Origin: Nannochloris sp. 'desiccata'
Taxonomy: Eukaryota > Chlorophyta > Trebouxiophyceae > Chlorellales > Chlorellaceae
Assembly: GCA_019044685.2 (NCBI GenBank)
Contig: JAGTXX020000006.1
Span: 992,001 to 1,056,000, forward strand
Direction: 5' to 3'
Length of the DNA stretch: 64,000 nucleotides
The notes under the pieces were generated by a model, which saw only the letters and a list, made by a program, of their open reading frames with translations, had not been told where the DNA came from and made no database searches. Below, piece by piece: positions 10,093 through 20,534 of this stretch. Position 1 is the first letter of the stretch, and each line of letters opens with the position of its first letter. A program made the position numbers and the translations under genes.

Positions 10093-11979
10093 TTATTTTT
10101 GCTCTTGTTTCTTCTTCTTTAATAGTTCATACGATAACCACTTATTTTTTGAAGGAGACAACCTAGGAATATAAAAAGCTCGGGTGAATGGAGGAGACCG
10201 CCCAGCATCTAAAAATGGCTTTGTAGCAATCACTTCCCAATCATTTTCAGAGCCTAATACACCGCCATCAAGCCATACATTGCTGCCATCTCGTAATGTC
10301 ACAGCGTAGTCGCAGGTATCAGCAGATTCCAAGTAATTTTCAGGCTCCCGTTTATTTTGGTCATTCAATTGACGAGGTGCTGCACGCGTACCGCCTTGAG
10401 TATCATCAAAAGCGCGAGGGAGAAGGCCATCAAATCCAGATTTGATGAATTGGATGCGGTAGGTAGGCCCAGGAAGGAAGAAAGAAGATGGGAAACGATG
10501 CCACTCTGCACCCACACATACATTTATGGTAGAAGTCGGACGAGAATCACCACCAGCGGTACTCCCGCCCCCACTCAAAGCAGGCAAAGCACGGTAGATA
10601 GACATCGGAGCTCCATAATGTGATATTAACGCAACAGTTCGTGATACAGACAACAGTGCTGTGACACACACTACAGCAACAATTCCTAGTGAAGCAATAG
10701 TGCGACCAACATGTCTCCATGGAAGCACCTTGGCAACAACTTTCGCAGCGGCATCTAGAGTTGCAGCAGCAGCCAAACATGCTAACGGATAGACCACAAA
10801 TAAGAAGCGTTCTTCTTTATGTGGTAACGCGGTGATTGCAGCCAGCCAAAGGAATAATGGAGAGACAGCTATGCATAGATTCAAATCCAGCGACCTCCTT
10901 TGCGCTTTCTTCTTCGTTGTACTCACACTCCTCGTATTAATACCTTTAGCGACCCAGGAAAGCATTCCCACAAGTGGTAATATCAAACTCAACGGTAATA
11001 TAAATTGCAACTGGTTAAATCCATTTCTTAAATAATATGAAGGACTTTCTACCCCATATAAAGCGCTTTGACCACCGCCAGAGACATTATAAACCAAAAA
11101 ATTGTATAAAGAAGCCTTCCAATTTCCATAAAATACTTTATCAGCGACTACTAATGGCACAAGAGTGGCTACTAAGGCGGTAAGTAAGGTGCCAATGGCT
11201 GGGAGCAGTCGAGCGGTCGTCAGAATCCAAAGAGCATAAGGAAGAAAGGCGATTCCTGCGACACACCAACCCCAAATAACTCCAATAACTGCACTGAAGA
11301 TAACATAGCTGTGTTTCCCTGCTATAACAGCAGCTGCCGCTGCTGTGAGTGCATACATGGTGTAGGAAGAAGGGAGTAATGCAGCAGATGCAGCAAACAT
11401 GCCACTACTGACAACAATGAAGAATAAGAATATATTTGAGATAGAGGCATCGTAACGTGCTGAAACAGCCTTATATAACCACCATTCTGTTAGAGTTGAT
11501 GCTGCGGCTAAAGCCGCTCTTATGATGTAGAAAATCGCTATTTTCCCTTGTTCGTTGCCGAATAGCCAAGCGGCGGGTGAGCCGATGGCGGCGTGAAGCA
11601 GTAAGTACCACCATGACCGTAAGGCGAATTCTGCGCTGTATTCCCATGTCTGTAGACCGTATCCATATATGAGATAGTGTAGAGGCTCCCAGTAATTAAA
11701 GACTTCATCGCAATCGTGAATTATATTGAAGTGGGCGCTGGTGAGACGGGCTGTGAGGAGTAATGCGAGTGCAATTGAAGGGGCAATCGCTACGCTGCAA
11801 TTTGATCTGCATTTGGCAAAATCGGAGAATCTAGTTAGAAGGGTGATTGTCCGCTGTGAGGGATAATAATACTAAAGTATTTGATCAACGATCATTTACC
11901 TTTGGTTCGACTTGGACTTGACAACAGAGCGCTGGCTGCTCTGGCCTCCACTGGTTCCTTTTGTCCGTCGTCTGAGCAT
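10093..11979 (-). CDS. ALG9: ALG9-type alpha-1,2-mannosyltransferase (GT22)
   Basis: Exon 1 is 11900-11979 and exon 2 is 10093-11806, giving 597 aa. An equally in-frame acceptor 12 nt downstream (11794) would drop four residues. The ER enzyme adds mannose from dolichol-phosphate-mannose to the lipid-linked oligosaccharide for N-glycosylation. Family marks are NIIHDCDEVFNYWEPLHY and LQTWEYS near the N-terminus, FYGNW and LYNVSGGG...LYGVES in the middle, and LPHKEERFLFVVYPL near residue 355. About ten hydrophobic segments are spread between them. The HDCDEVFNYWEP loop carries the acidic residues expected for catalysis in GT22. ALG12 and PIG-B are relatives, but FNYWEP...YGVES fits ALG9 best. 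Confidence 0.9.
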
Positions 11980-13155
11980 TTTATGTGCATTAGAATTGAT
12001 GCACATTCTCTGCGCATTGCTCCATTTGAGGCGATTTTTCTTTCTGCAAAATAAAATTCAAAGATTTGACTGAGATGAGTCAGCCTGCTATAGTTGGCCT
12101 TATAAACCTAGTTTCAGCTGTATCAAATACTAGTTTTGCATTTATGCATATAGCTCGACACCAATTACGAGCTACAGGGCGGGAAAGTTCTGCGCTGCTC
12201 GAACTGATCTTGTCTTCAATGCAAATTCTAACGAAACCTGTGGTTTTGGGGGATAGAAGTTTTTGATTCAACCCGCTGTAGAAAATATTTATGTTTATCC
12301 TAGAAATGCGCATTTGTGGCCTACGCTTCATCCTTTGGCTCTTGCTTCCCCTCGGTCCAACTGGTCTCAACCGCCTCCTCATGTCTCGCGCTATTACTTT
12401 ATACTGCATTCCACGGCCATGGTCTTGCCTGGGTATGGCGCACTATTCCTCAATGGGAGCCTTGGGTCCGTACTACAGTTCTATAGCAGGTACTGCACTG
12501 ATTCTCCGCCCTATGGCAGCTGCGGTGAAACTTTGAAGAAAGAGGCTTTCCTGAAAATGATGTTGGTGCTGCTATTGACGAGACCTTGAAGATGATAGGA
12601 CTTGGAATGCTTCTTTTGGCTGCTATGGTATAAAGAGTATTAACTAGGTAACTTAATATGACAATAACAAATATCTTAAGTACGTTCTGTTAGACAATCA
12701 ACTTATAAACCCTCTCACTGAGAGTCTCAGCTCGGCACCGTTTTTTTCTTCTTCTTTTTCTTCAATTTCTTCCCTATTTTGTCGCCTGAAAAGTCAGCGA
12801 ACGTGTACCCATTTCTATTTGTATTATATTGATATTCTCAGATGTTACTTTATGTTTTCACCAATGATAATACGATTCAGCAGACATATTTTAAGTCAAT
12901 AAAACGTTAAAAAACAGGAACGGCAAATACATTATGATAGTCCAAAAGAAGAAGAAGAGAGGGGGCTGAGAGAAATAAATAAATAATCATAATCTGGATA
13001 CTACTATACTAGTATTAGTAGTTACATTAGTAGTACTACTATACTACTATAATCCAGATACTAGCAAGCTATGTTTGCTATTAACGTTTTATGGGCAGGT
13101 AGGATCTATTCCTGCTAAACCGAGATCAATTATTACTTAACTACGAATTATTTAT
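11980..13155. other. Unresolved 1.2-kb stretch, possible small gene or pseudogene
   Basis: No confident gene is found here. On the plus strand, an ATG at 12075 opens 63 codons (MSQPAIVGLINLVSAVSN...). A different frame from 12304 reads 61 hydrophobic codons ending WRTIPQWEPWVRTTVL, stop at about 12484, and the same frame resumes after two more stops with a hydrophobic tail ending LGMLLLAAMV at 12630. A GTGGTT donor near 12239 and a CCTAG acceptor at 12303 would join the first two in phase, but both sites are weak. It could be a small membrane-protein gene that I have spliced wrongly, or a decaying one. The rest is AT-rich, with inverted repeats near 12992-13092. Confidence 0.25.
12992..13059. 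repeat. Imperfect inverted repeat rich in ACTA/TAGT
   Basis: The ends ATCTGGAT (12992-12999) and ATCCAGAT (13052-13059) are perfect inverted copies. Between them are many ACTAC/TAGTA units that can pair imperfectly. A second inverted pair, ATAAAACGTTAA (12899-12910) and TTAACGTTTTAT (13081-13092), encloses this one. It lies downstream of the NPSN stop codon. A short foldback element or a 3' processing structure are both possible. Confidence 0.45.
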
Positions 13156-14085
13156 TTAAACTTTCACGTCCCCAACCCCTGTAATTTTCAACACGATAAC
13201 CACTACGATGGCAATAACAACCAGCAATAAGAATCCCATCAAGCATTTATCAGTTGCTAAGCCACGTGCCATATCTCTAATCACTTGCTGTGCTTTCTTC
13301 ATTGAAAAGTGGATGTCATCTAAGTCGTTGGAGATTTTACTTAATTGCTGGCCTTGAACTTGTAAGGTCTCTGCTGTTTGGGCGCCGATGGAAATGGTGT
13401 CGTTAACAAGACGCTCTGATCTAATGAGAGATTGATCTGTTTCTGTGATGTTTTTACGGCCCATTTCCATTAAATCCTGAGTACCCATGCCTATGTAGAG
13501 AAGAGATAGAATAGGTAGATATGGTTAGTTTAGAGTAAATGCGTAAAGCTGATGGGGATTGTTGAGAAGCGGTGGGCGGTGAAAAAAAAAGTTAAAATCA
13601 AAAAGTGTATGTATAATTAATTAAAACGTACTATCTAGTTCTTCTTGTGTGGGTCCACGAGGTGCTACAGTGCCTACAAGCTCTCCTCTTGCTGAGAGCT
13701 GCGCGCCGTATGCCTTTTTCAGGCCTATAAAACTGTTCAGTTCTTGCACCAACTGCTTCTTGCGGTAGTTGAGCTCGTCGATTGGCATGTTGTCTGCCTT
13801 GGCATCTCTCTCGAAATCCCGTATAAGACTGCAATAAGTGGATGCTTGTGATACATGTATTCAAAAGGGGCAGAGGCAGTAGCACCAAGAATATTGACGA
13901 ACAACTCACCTTTTTGCTTCCTGCATTTGCGCTGTCATGTCTTTTAAGAGTGCTTGCTGCTTGGCGTCTGGAAGTTTGTCTAACTTTTTGAATCCATCAG
14001 ATAGCTCATCAAACATATTATTTAACCGAATCTCCTGCTCATAAGGAGGCGCCTCTTGGCGCTGGCCAATCGAAGAGGAAGCCAT
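13156..14085 (-). CDS. NPSN-type Qb-SNARE
   Basis: Three exons: 13910-14085, 13632-13828 and 13156-13490, giving 235 aa. The product is a tail-anchored SNARE of the novel-plant-SNARE family. It has an N-terminal helical region with LIRDFERDAKAD and YRKKQLVQELNSF, a SNARE helix from about residue 135 to 195 with Gln in the central layer, the signature RGLATDKCLM just before the membrane, and a C-terminal anchor GFLLLVVIAIVVVIVLKI. In plants NPSN11-13 act at the plasma membrane and cell plate; a unicell probably uses it in secretory traffic. VTI1-type Qb-SNAREs lack ATDKC. The gene is divergent from TSR1, and TTACA (TGTAA on this strand) lies at 13022-13026. Confidence 0.87.
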
Positions 14086-14596
14086 GATTTAAAAACTGTT
14101 TGCTATCAACGAACGCAGTCGCAGTCTTTCCTCTATACTAAGGGTGTAGCAGTTTCAGATTGTCACCGGATGATACTTAAGACAATGCCTAAGACGCAAG
14201 CTGCTTTGTTGCCTGGAAAATGAAGCTAACTTTGAAGCAAGGTCTGAAAAGCGCGTAGGTTTGATGGCCTCTTTGGCGTGTTAATTGTCAAGACTATATT
14301 TGATTAAAAGAGAATGTGTTCGATTTAACTTTAGAAGTAGCTGTATAAGGTCACAAAAGTTGGTCGGAAAATCAAAGAAACAGAGAATACAAATATGAGG
14401 AAAAATTCTTTATAGTCTCGCTTAATGAACTTAAAAATGGCATTTGTTAATTCGCCAAGTACCCAATAATATCTAGAAATGGATATTAAGGCGGCACCCC
14501 TCTAACTGGCTAATTGAGGGGCTCGAATTCGCCGCCATTGAAACTTTAAATATTCAAGTCTGGATTGCGCATCGCGCTCCTTGATTCTATATCGAA
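14086..14596. promoter_or_regulatory. Divergent intergenic region, NPSN / TSR1
   Basis: These 511 nt hold both promoters. Nothing convincing is coded; a 64-codon minus-strand open frame at 14502-14696 runs through the first TSR1 exon and is a shadow. No clear TATA box or repeated motif is seen. Confidence 0.35.
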
Positions 14597-17500
14597 ATGG
14601 TCGGCCCTGGCTCACAAAAGAATAAGGTAAGGCCCAACGCCGATTTCCTGAGCCATCGCTTCCAGCATGCATGCAATGGAGATGGCCAACAGTCAAACAT
14701 CGTCCCTATAATGATGTCTCTATGGCACGATAACCGTATAATGCAACATCAAGATATAACCATGTTCTAACTTTCCTGCTACCCATTTTCTTTACATTTG
14801 CAGGCCCACAAGGCAGGCCGTCGAGCGGGCCGCAGTGCTCGTGAGAAGCATAGAGATAAAAAGGGTGAGTTTAGCTATGAAATTGAATGCCATCTCTAAT
14901 TCTTAGTTACATGAATAAATAAAGAGAGGTAGCAAAGCAAAAAACTTTTTCTATATGTGGAATGAAGAACACTTGATTCTCACAACCATCTTTCGCATGA
15001 GCCATAGGCGTTGATTCTTACTATCCCAGCTCTCTGACCACACAATTATAGAAAAAGAAACCGTTTTGCTTCTCTTTTATTTCTCTAATCTTCATTGCTA
15101 CGACCCCCTTGTTCATAATACATTTTTATCTCTTCTACCTGAAAATAAAATAATGACGGCAGAAACACTTTCTTCTTCCTAAACCCTAACCCTTCTCACC
15201 ATACCATTAACCCTCCTTTTTCTATTGTATCTCCGTAATGCAGATATGATTCAGCGTACAGGACTTAAAAACTCCCACATTGCTCACGGTAAAGCTGACC
15301 GCCTCAACGCTGCGAAACAACAACGTGATCGCAAAAGAGCTGAATTGTTAGAAGCTCGACGAACTCAAGGCCCTCCGTGCCTTGTTGCCATCTTACCTCT
15401 TTCAGACGATGTGGACGTGCAAGTGTTATGGGATGGATTGCTTGCAGCGTGTAGGGAAGATACCATTACAAGCTCTAGCAAACCTTCTTCAACGGCATCT
15501 GTACCGACAGCAGCAGATGGCGTAGGAGGCATGGAGGTTGATATTGATAATTACAACGACCCTTCTCTTAGTAGCGGGAAAAATGCTATTTCAACCCCTC
15601 TAGCACCGATAACAATGTCTCTTTCAGATCGTAGAAAAGCTAAATTCACATTCCTCCCGCCTCCAGTCGATAGAGCTGACCCATTAGCAGTGGTAGAGAT
15701 TGGTAGAGCGGCGGAAGTGGTGTTGTTTGTTCTGCCTGGTGACGCTCGTGCTGTTGCTGTAGATAGTGAAGGACAAACTGCCTTATCTGTGCTTCGGTCT
15801 ATGGGTTTACCCTCTTCTGTTGCTATAGTACAAACATCAACTACTAGTACAGGCAATTCAATGAAGGAGCGATCGGCGGCCAAAAAAAGAGCGACCGAGG
15901 CCTTTTTAGCTGAACTTCCAGGCGATTATCGAGTTCTTTCTGCCGACACTTCCACAGATTTCAAGCAGATTTTACGTCATTTAGCTGATAGTCCGCATGC
16001 AGTGCCACTATGGAGACGGCAGCGTCCACAACTAGTAGCTGAGTCAGCTGACTTTCTACCCGACCCTAGCAACCCGTCAGTTGGACGGCTTGTTCTTACT
16101 GGCTATATTAGAGGCCATGGACTCTCTGCAGTACAGGCGGTACATATCCCTACTGCTGGAGACTTCCAAATAGAGCAGATAGATGCTTGTGCAGAGCCTG
16201 AACCTGCAAATCAGCCGCCTGGTAGCTCGCTTCCAAAGGGGAGCTGTGGTAACGGTCTTACTGCCATGGAGGCCGAGACTACTAATGGTGGAGTCCTTGC
16301 CCAAGTATTACCTGGAGCTCGTGAATCTCTCGTTCGTGAAAACGAACCTGATGTACTTGATGGAGAACAGACCTGGCCTACAGAGGAAGAGCTGAAAGAG
16401 GCAGAAAGAGACGCCGCCGCAGCAACGAAAAGAAGATTGCCAAAGGGGACATCTGATTATCAGGCTGCTTGGATTTTAGATAACGATGATGGTGACGATG
16501 AGGACGAAGATGAACTTGAAGATGGTGGCTCCTTACCTGACCTAGAGCTTAACACTGCTGCTGGCGCTCATAGTGGTGGTACTCATGGTGCAAATACTGC
16601 CAGCCTAGGCGACGGTTTTGATGACTCTTGGCAAAATATGGATGGCGGTGCAACAGAAATAGATATGGATTACGCTGACGAAGATGACGAAGACGCTCTA
16701 GATATCCGTGCCGCGAAAATAAAGGCAAGAAGAGACGCTCAAGAGGATGAGTTAAAATATCCAGATGAGATCGATACCCCTTTAAATATTCCGGCTAGAA
16801 AAAGATTTGCTCGGTATCGTGGCCTTAAAAGCTTCCGTACCTCCCCTTGGGATCCAAAAGAAGATTTACCGCAAGATTATGCCCGTGTATTCGCGTTTGA
16901 AAATTTTAAAAGGACGCTGAAACGTGCCAGGGAGGCTGCCGCAAAAATTGAACCTGACAAGGGCTTTCTTCCTGGCAGCTTTGTTTCTCTCCACGCTGCT
17001 GCTGTACCTGCAGACATTGCATTACGTGTTGTAGAACGCATTCGTGCATCTCAATCTGGTGCTGCTTGTGTGATGTCTACTTGGGGGTTATTACAGCACG
17101 AGTGCAAGCTGTCGGTGGTTAATTTTGGGATAAAAAAGGTCTCAGATTTCACAGAGCCAGTTGCTAATAAAGAAGAATTGCTCTTTGTGACTGGATTACG
17201 TAGCTTTATGGCCCGTCCTATATTCTCTACCGATGAACATGGGGCAGATAAACACAAAATGGAGCGATTCTTATTAGAAGGAAGGCCTTCTATGGCAACA
17301 ATCTTTGCTCCAATTTCTTACCCGCCGCTGCCGCTGTTGGCGTTTAAGCCTCGTCCCAATGGGCAAGTAGCCCTTGCAGCGACTGGTGCTTTGAGAGATT
17401 GTAATCCTGACCGAGTTGTACTAAAAAAGATTGTTTTAACTGGCTATCCAGTCAAAGCACATAAATCTAAAGCAGTCGTGAAATGGATGTTCCATACTCC

Positions 17501-17696
17501 AGAAGACGTACGGTGGTTCCGTCCTGTTGAACTCTGGACTAAAGAAGGTCGTAGAGGTAGAATTAGAGAGCCGTTGGGTACTCATGGTACTATGAAATGT
17601 ATTTTTGATGGACCTATACAACAACAGGATGCTGTGTGCATGTCTTTGTACAAGAGAGCCTATCCGAAGTGGCCGGTCGATATGACGTTTGCTTGA
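14597..17696 (+). CDS. TSR1: TSR1-like 40S ribosome biogenesis factor
   Basis: Three exons: 14597-14626 (30 nt, MVGPGSQKNK), 14804-14864 (61 nt) and 15244-17696, giving 847 aa, close to the roughly 800 of the family. The spliced N-terminus reads AHKAGRRAGRSAREKHRDKK then DMIQRTGLKNS, a basic leader like that of TSR1. The body has a degenerate GTPase-like region (CLVAILPLSDDVDVQVLWDGLL), an AARP2CN-type section near RLVLTGYIRGHGLS, an acidic linker near 400-490, and the C-terminal RIBIOP_C block with YRGLKSFRTSPWDPKEDLP and VLKKIVLTGYPVKAHKSKAVVKWMF. TSR1 binds late pre-40S particles and blocks early initiation-factor binding. No P-loop GKST is present, unlike BMS1. Intron 2 carries a telobox-like AAACCCTAA; a TGTAA is at 17771-17775. 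Confidence 0.93.
15181..15189 (+). promoter_or_regulatory. Telobox-like motif AAACCCTAA in TSR1 intron 2
   Basis: AAACCCTAA lies 62 nt before the exon 3 boundary in the 379-nt second intron, followed at once by CCCTT. Teloboxes (AAACCCTA) near the 5' ends of plant translation and ribosome-biogenesis genes are established regulatory elements. Function here is inferred. Confidence 0.35.
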
Positions 17697-17963
17697 ATGA
17701 ATAAATAATAAATAGACCCTTTATATGATTACAGCTTTTACTTTTTCTTTCAGTTTATTGTCCTTTTTAATGTAATACCCGAGAATATATATTCCTTTTG
17801 GGGACTATTACAGTTCTGGTGGGGCAGAGTACAAAAATAGAGAAAGGTGGCGCACCAAGATGAGTCATCTCATGAGTTGATCACATATTGGGGTTTGGGG
17901 TCTTCAATAATGAAGTTGATTAATTTTATCAAATTTTGACATCATTCTTATACATTTAGCAAT

Positions 17964-18839
17964 ATGTTGGCTGTACAGCAATTTCAGACCAGTAGACCTT
18001 GCATTGCGCCAAAGATTTCGCATCAATTTATTAAAACATGCCGCATTGCAACCGCAGTTCGTCACCCGCACAGGGCAGTAAATTCCCCTAATCACGTTCA
18101 AAGACACCATATGCCCGTAGTGATGGCTTCATCTGAGCAAGAAGGTAAGCTTTTTTCGAATATACTGCCTAATCTTCTCTAGATGGTCACCTCACGGCCT
18201 CCTTCTCACCATGTTTCCCTCGACAATTTTTCCCTCTATAGCCCCTGCTCCAATGCGAGCCGTCGAAGGTGATATAGTCACCCTTCATTGGCGCTGTATC
18301 AATGAAAACGGCGAGGTCTTAGAGAGCAGCAGAGCTAGTAATGATCCAACGTCTTTTGAAGTCGGTGCTGGTGATATTGTAGGAAATCGACTATTTGAAG
18401 CATTTGACGAAGCAGTTCGTGGCATGGCGTTGAATGAAACAGCAAATATTAAGGTAAAGGGTATATTTTGATGAAAAAATATCCTTATATCAATGTGTAA
18501 AGTCATCTTTTTTAATGAGATCAATATCTCTTTCAGCGCCTTTTATTTATCCACTGTGTCTCCTCGATTTTTTCTGCTTTTCTGCAGCTTGAAGGCGGCC
18601 CATGGCAAGAAGAGTTGATGTTTAAGGTCCCTCGTAGTCACCCAGAGATTCAAAATCTTGAAGGAAGGTATAAAAACCAAGGAGGGGTCGTAGAAGGGCA
18701 GATTGTCCAGCTCTCTAATGGCGGGATGGCGGTGATTATTTCTGCAAATGAGGAAGAAGTAATGCTAGATGCTAATAGTATGATGGCCGGGAAGAATTTG
18801 AAATTTGAGCTAGAGCTGGTAGAGCTAGAGAGACCATAA
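17964..18839 (+). CDS. SlyD-type FKBP peptidyl-prolyl isomerase, organelle-targeted
   Basis: Three exons: 17964-18144, 18242-18453 and 18588-18839, giving 214 aa. The first 55 or so residues are rich in Arg, His, Ser and Thr (transit-like). The mature part starts near VEGDIVTLHWRC, then FEVGAGDIVGNRLFEAFDEAVRGM, the FKBP half. It then has an inserted segment (KVPRSHPEIQNLEGRY...VIISANEEEVMLDAN) and ends SMMAGKNLKFELELVEL. This split FKBP with an insert-in-flap domain is the layout of bacterial SlyD, whose end reads similarly. SlyD-like proteins combine prolyl isomerase and chaperone activity. Plastid location is most likely, mitochondrial is possible. A TGATCA is 81 nt upstream of the ATG. 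Confidence 0.85.
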
Positions 18840-19193
18840 AGTGGATAGACTACAGTGGGGAAGTACATGGGGTAGAATTTTCAGTTGGCCAGCTGTCAGT
18901 TGAGAAAAAGATAAAAAGAAAGTTGCAAATAATATTCCAAATTCACTCAAAAATATTCTTCTTCACAGTTTTATCTTCTTTTCAATTGATCTCTTGTATC
19001 TGCAGCATTTTAATGTTACATGATAGTATAGGCTTGCTTTGAGGGTCTAGAAATCAAGCAACAGTGCGCGTTGCAGACAAGATTATTAAAATCAGCAACC
19101 CACTTATTTGATGCCGATTCCATCCATTGTAGTCCTCATTTGCCCCTTTGGTGTCCACATGAAAATAGAGTGAATCTGCATACATCTACAAAT
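18840..19193. promoter_or_regulatory. Intergenic region, FKBP 3' / SPX promoter
   Basis: These 354 nt hold the FKBP 3' UTR and the SPX promoter. An open frame from 19071 is in frame with the SPX start but has no methionine matching the family start. Nothing else is recognised. Confidence 0.35.
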
Positions 19194-20181
19194 ATGAAGT
19201 TTGAGAAGGTGCTCCACCAGTTTGCTGGGGACGAACAAGTCGATGAAGAGATCGACTTCGTGAGATACAAGGTGAGATCAAAGAGTAGACAGGATACTAC
19301 AGCCTAAATGCAGTGTAATCCTGTGCAATATTAAACATCATAATAGTTAATGCTCTATTCCCCTACTACAGAAGCTGAAGAAGCTCCTCAAGAATGCCGC
19401 TGAGGAACAGCAGACCGCTGCACAGAAGGAGGAGCCTCAGGCTGGTCTTTTCACAGCTCCTTCTGAGAAGCTGTTTATAGAGACCTTGCAAGAGGACGTT
19501 AAACGCATCAACACGTACTTCATGGAACAAGAAGAAGACATCATCATTAGATTACAAACTCTTCGAGACCGCCGAGTTGGCTTGAAAAGTAGCCCAACCC
19601 CAGCCGCAGACGCTGAAGCTAAAACCCTTCACACTGCTTTTATTAATTTACACGGCGAATTAATCCTTCTTTTCCACTATAGCATTGTAAACTACGCTGG
19701 CGTCATGAAGATATTGAAAAAACATGATAAAATAATGGGGGCCCAGCAAGATAGAAAACGAGAATATCTTCACACTTTGCTACAACAACCTTTTACCAGC
19801 ACTGAAAGCATCTCTCGGCTAGTTAAAGAGGCTGAAGAAGAGATACGTAGCTTATCCCCTGCTTCTCTTGGACTTGGCGGCCAGAATAGCGAAGCAAGTA
19901 AAACCGCTGCAGGGAGTACAGGGCCTGGTTCGAGGGTGGCTCTCATTGATGGTGCTGCCGCCAATTACAAGGAGGAAGAAAAAGTGAAAGGCGAGGTGGT
20001 AGCAACCGCAGGAGCGGCGGTTGATGAGCCCCTATTAGTGAAAAGGACTCGTGCAGCGTTGAATATGTTGGAACAGTTGCAACAAACTGCACACACTCCA
20101 TCAACGCTCTTACCTGCAGGGACACTTTCTCCTGATGGAGCAGTCAAACGTCAGAAACCTGCAGAACAACTGCAGCAGTGA
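19194..20181 (+). CDS. SPX-domain protein (phosphate sensing)
   Basis: Exons 19194-19271 and 19372-20181 encode 295 aa. The start MKFEKVLHQF is the canonical SPX N-terminal helix, which fixes the ATG at 19194. Next are DFVRYK and KLKKLLKN, then FMEQEEDIIIR, and NYAGVMKILKKHDK near residue 145. The two lysine-rich clusters form the inositol-pyrophosphate pocket in known SPX domains. After about residue 200 the chain is low-complexity with no EXS, VTC, RING or transporter domain, so it resembles plant SPX1-4, which bind PHR transcription factors when phosphate is ample. PHR partnership is inferred by family. Plant SPX proteins are similarly about 250-320 residues. Confidence 0.9.
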
Positions 20182-20534
20182 TACATTAGAAATAAAAGGC
20201 TCGATAGGCACCTTTTTTCTTTTTTCCCGAACAATGTATGACCGAACGACCAAACGGTTCATTCTTCTCCGTCTTTAAGCTACCTTGCGCAATAAAATTT
20301 ATAATTTCCTTCCAAACCGTTACATTTTTTACTGAACGTCTATTCCCCTTTGATAGAACAACCCCACATATCTTTTTGACGGGCCTACGTTGCCCTATTT
20401 CTTGTTGCTCTCAACATATTTTTCCTCTCTGGTTATTATCTGTTACATTGCCATATACATAGTATAGAATACATTTACTCATATATATGCATTGAAGGTT
20501 TCATTCAAATAAACATTATTCTAAGGAGCTGAGC
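20182..20534. other. Convergent intergenic region, SPX / FCP1-like
   Basis: These 353 nt separate two stop codons and hold both 3' UTRs. TTACA at 20443-20447 gives TGTAA on the minus strand, 88 nt after the FCP1-like stop. No gene is seen. Confidence 0.4.

Noticed and set aside
15181..15195. Telomere or interstitial telomeric repeat
   Set aside because: Only one AAACCCTAA plus a partial unit is present, with no tandem array.
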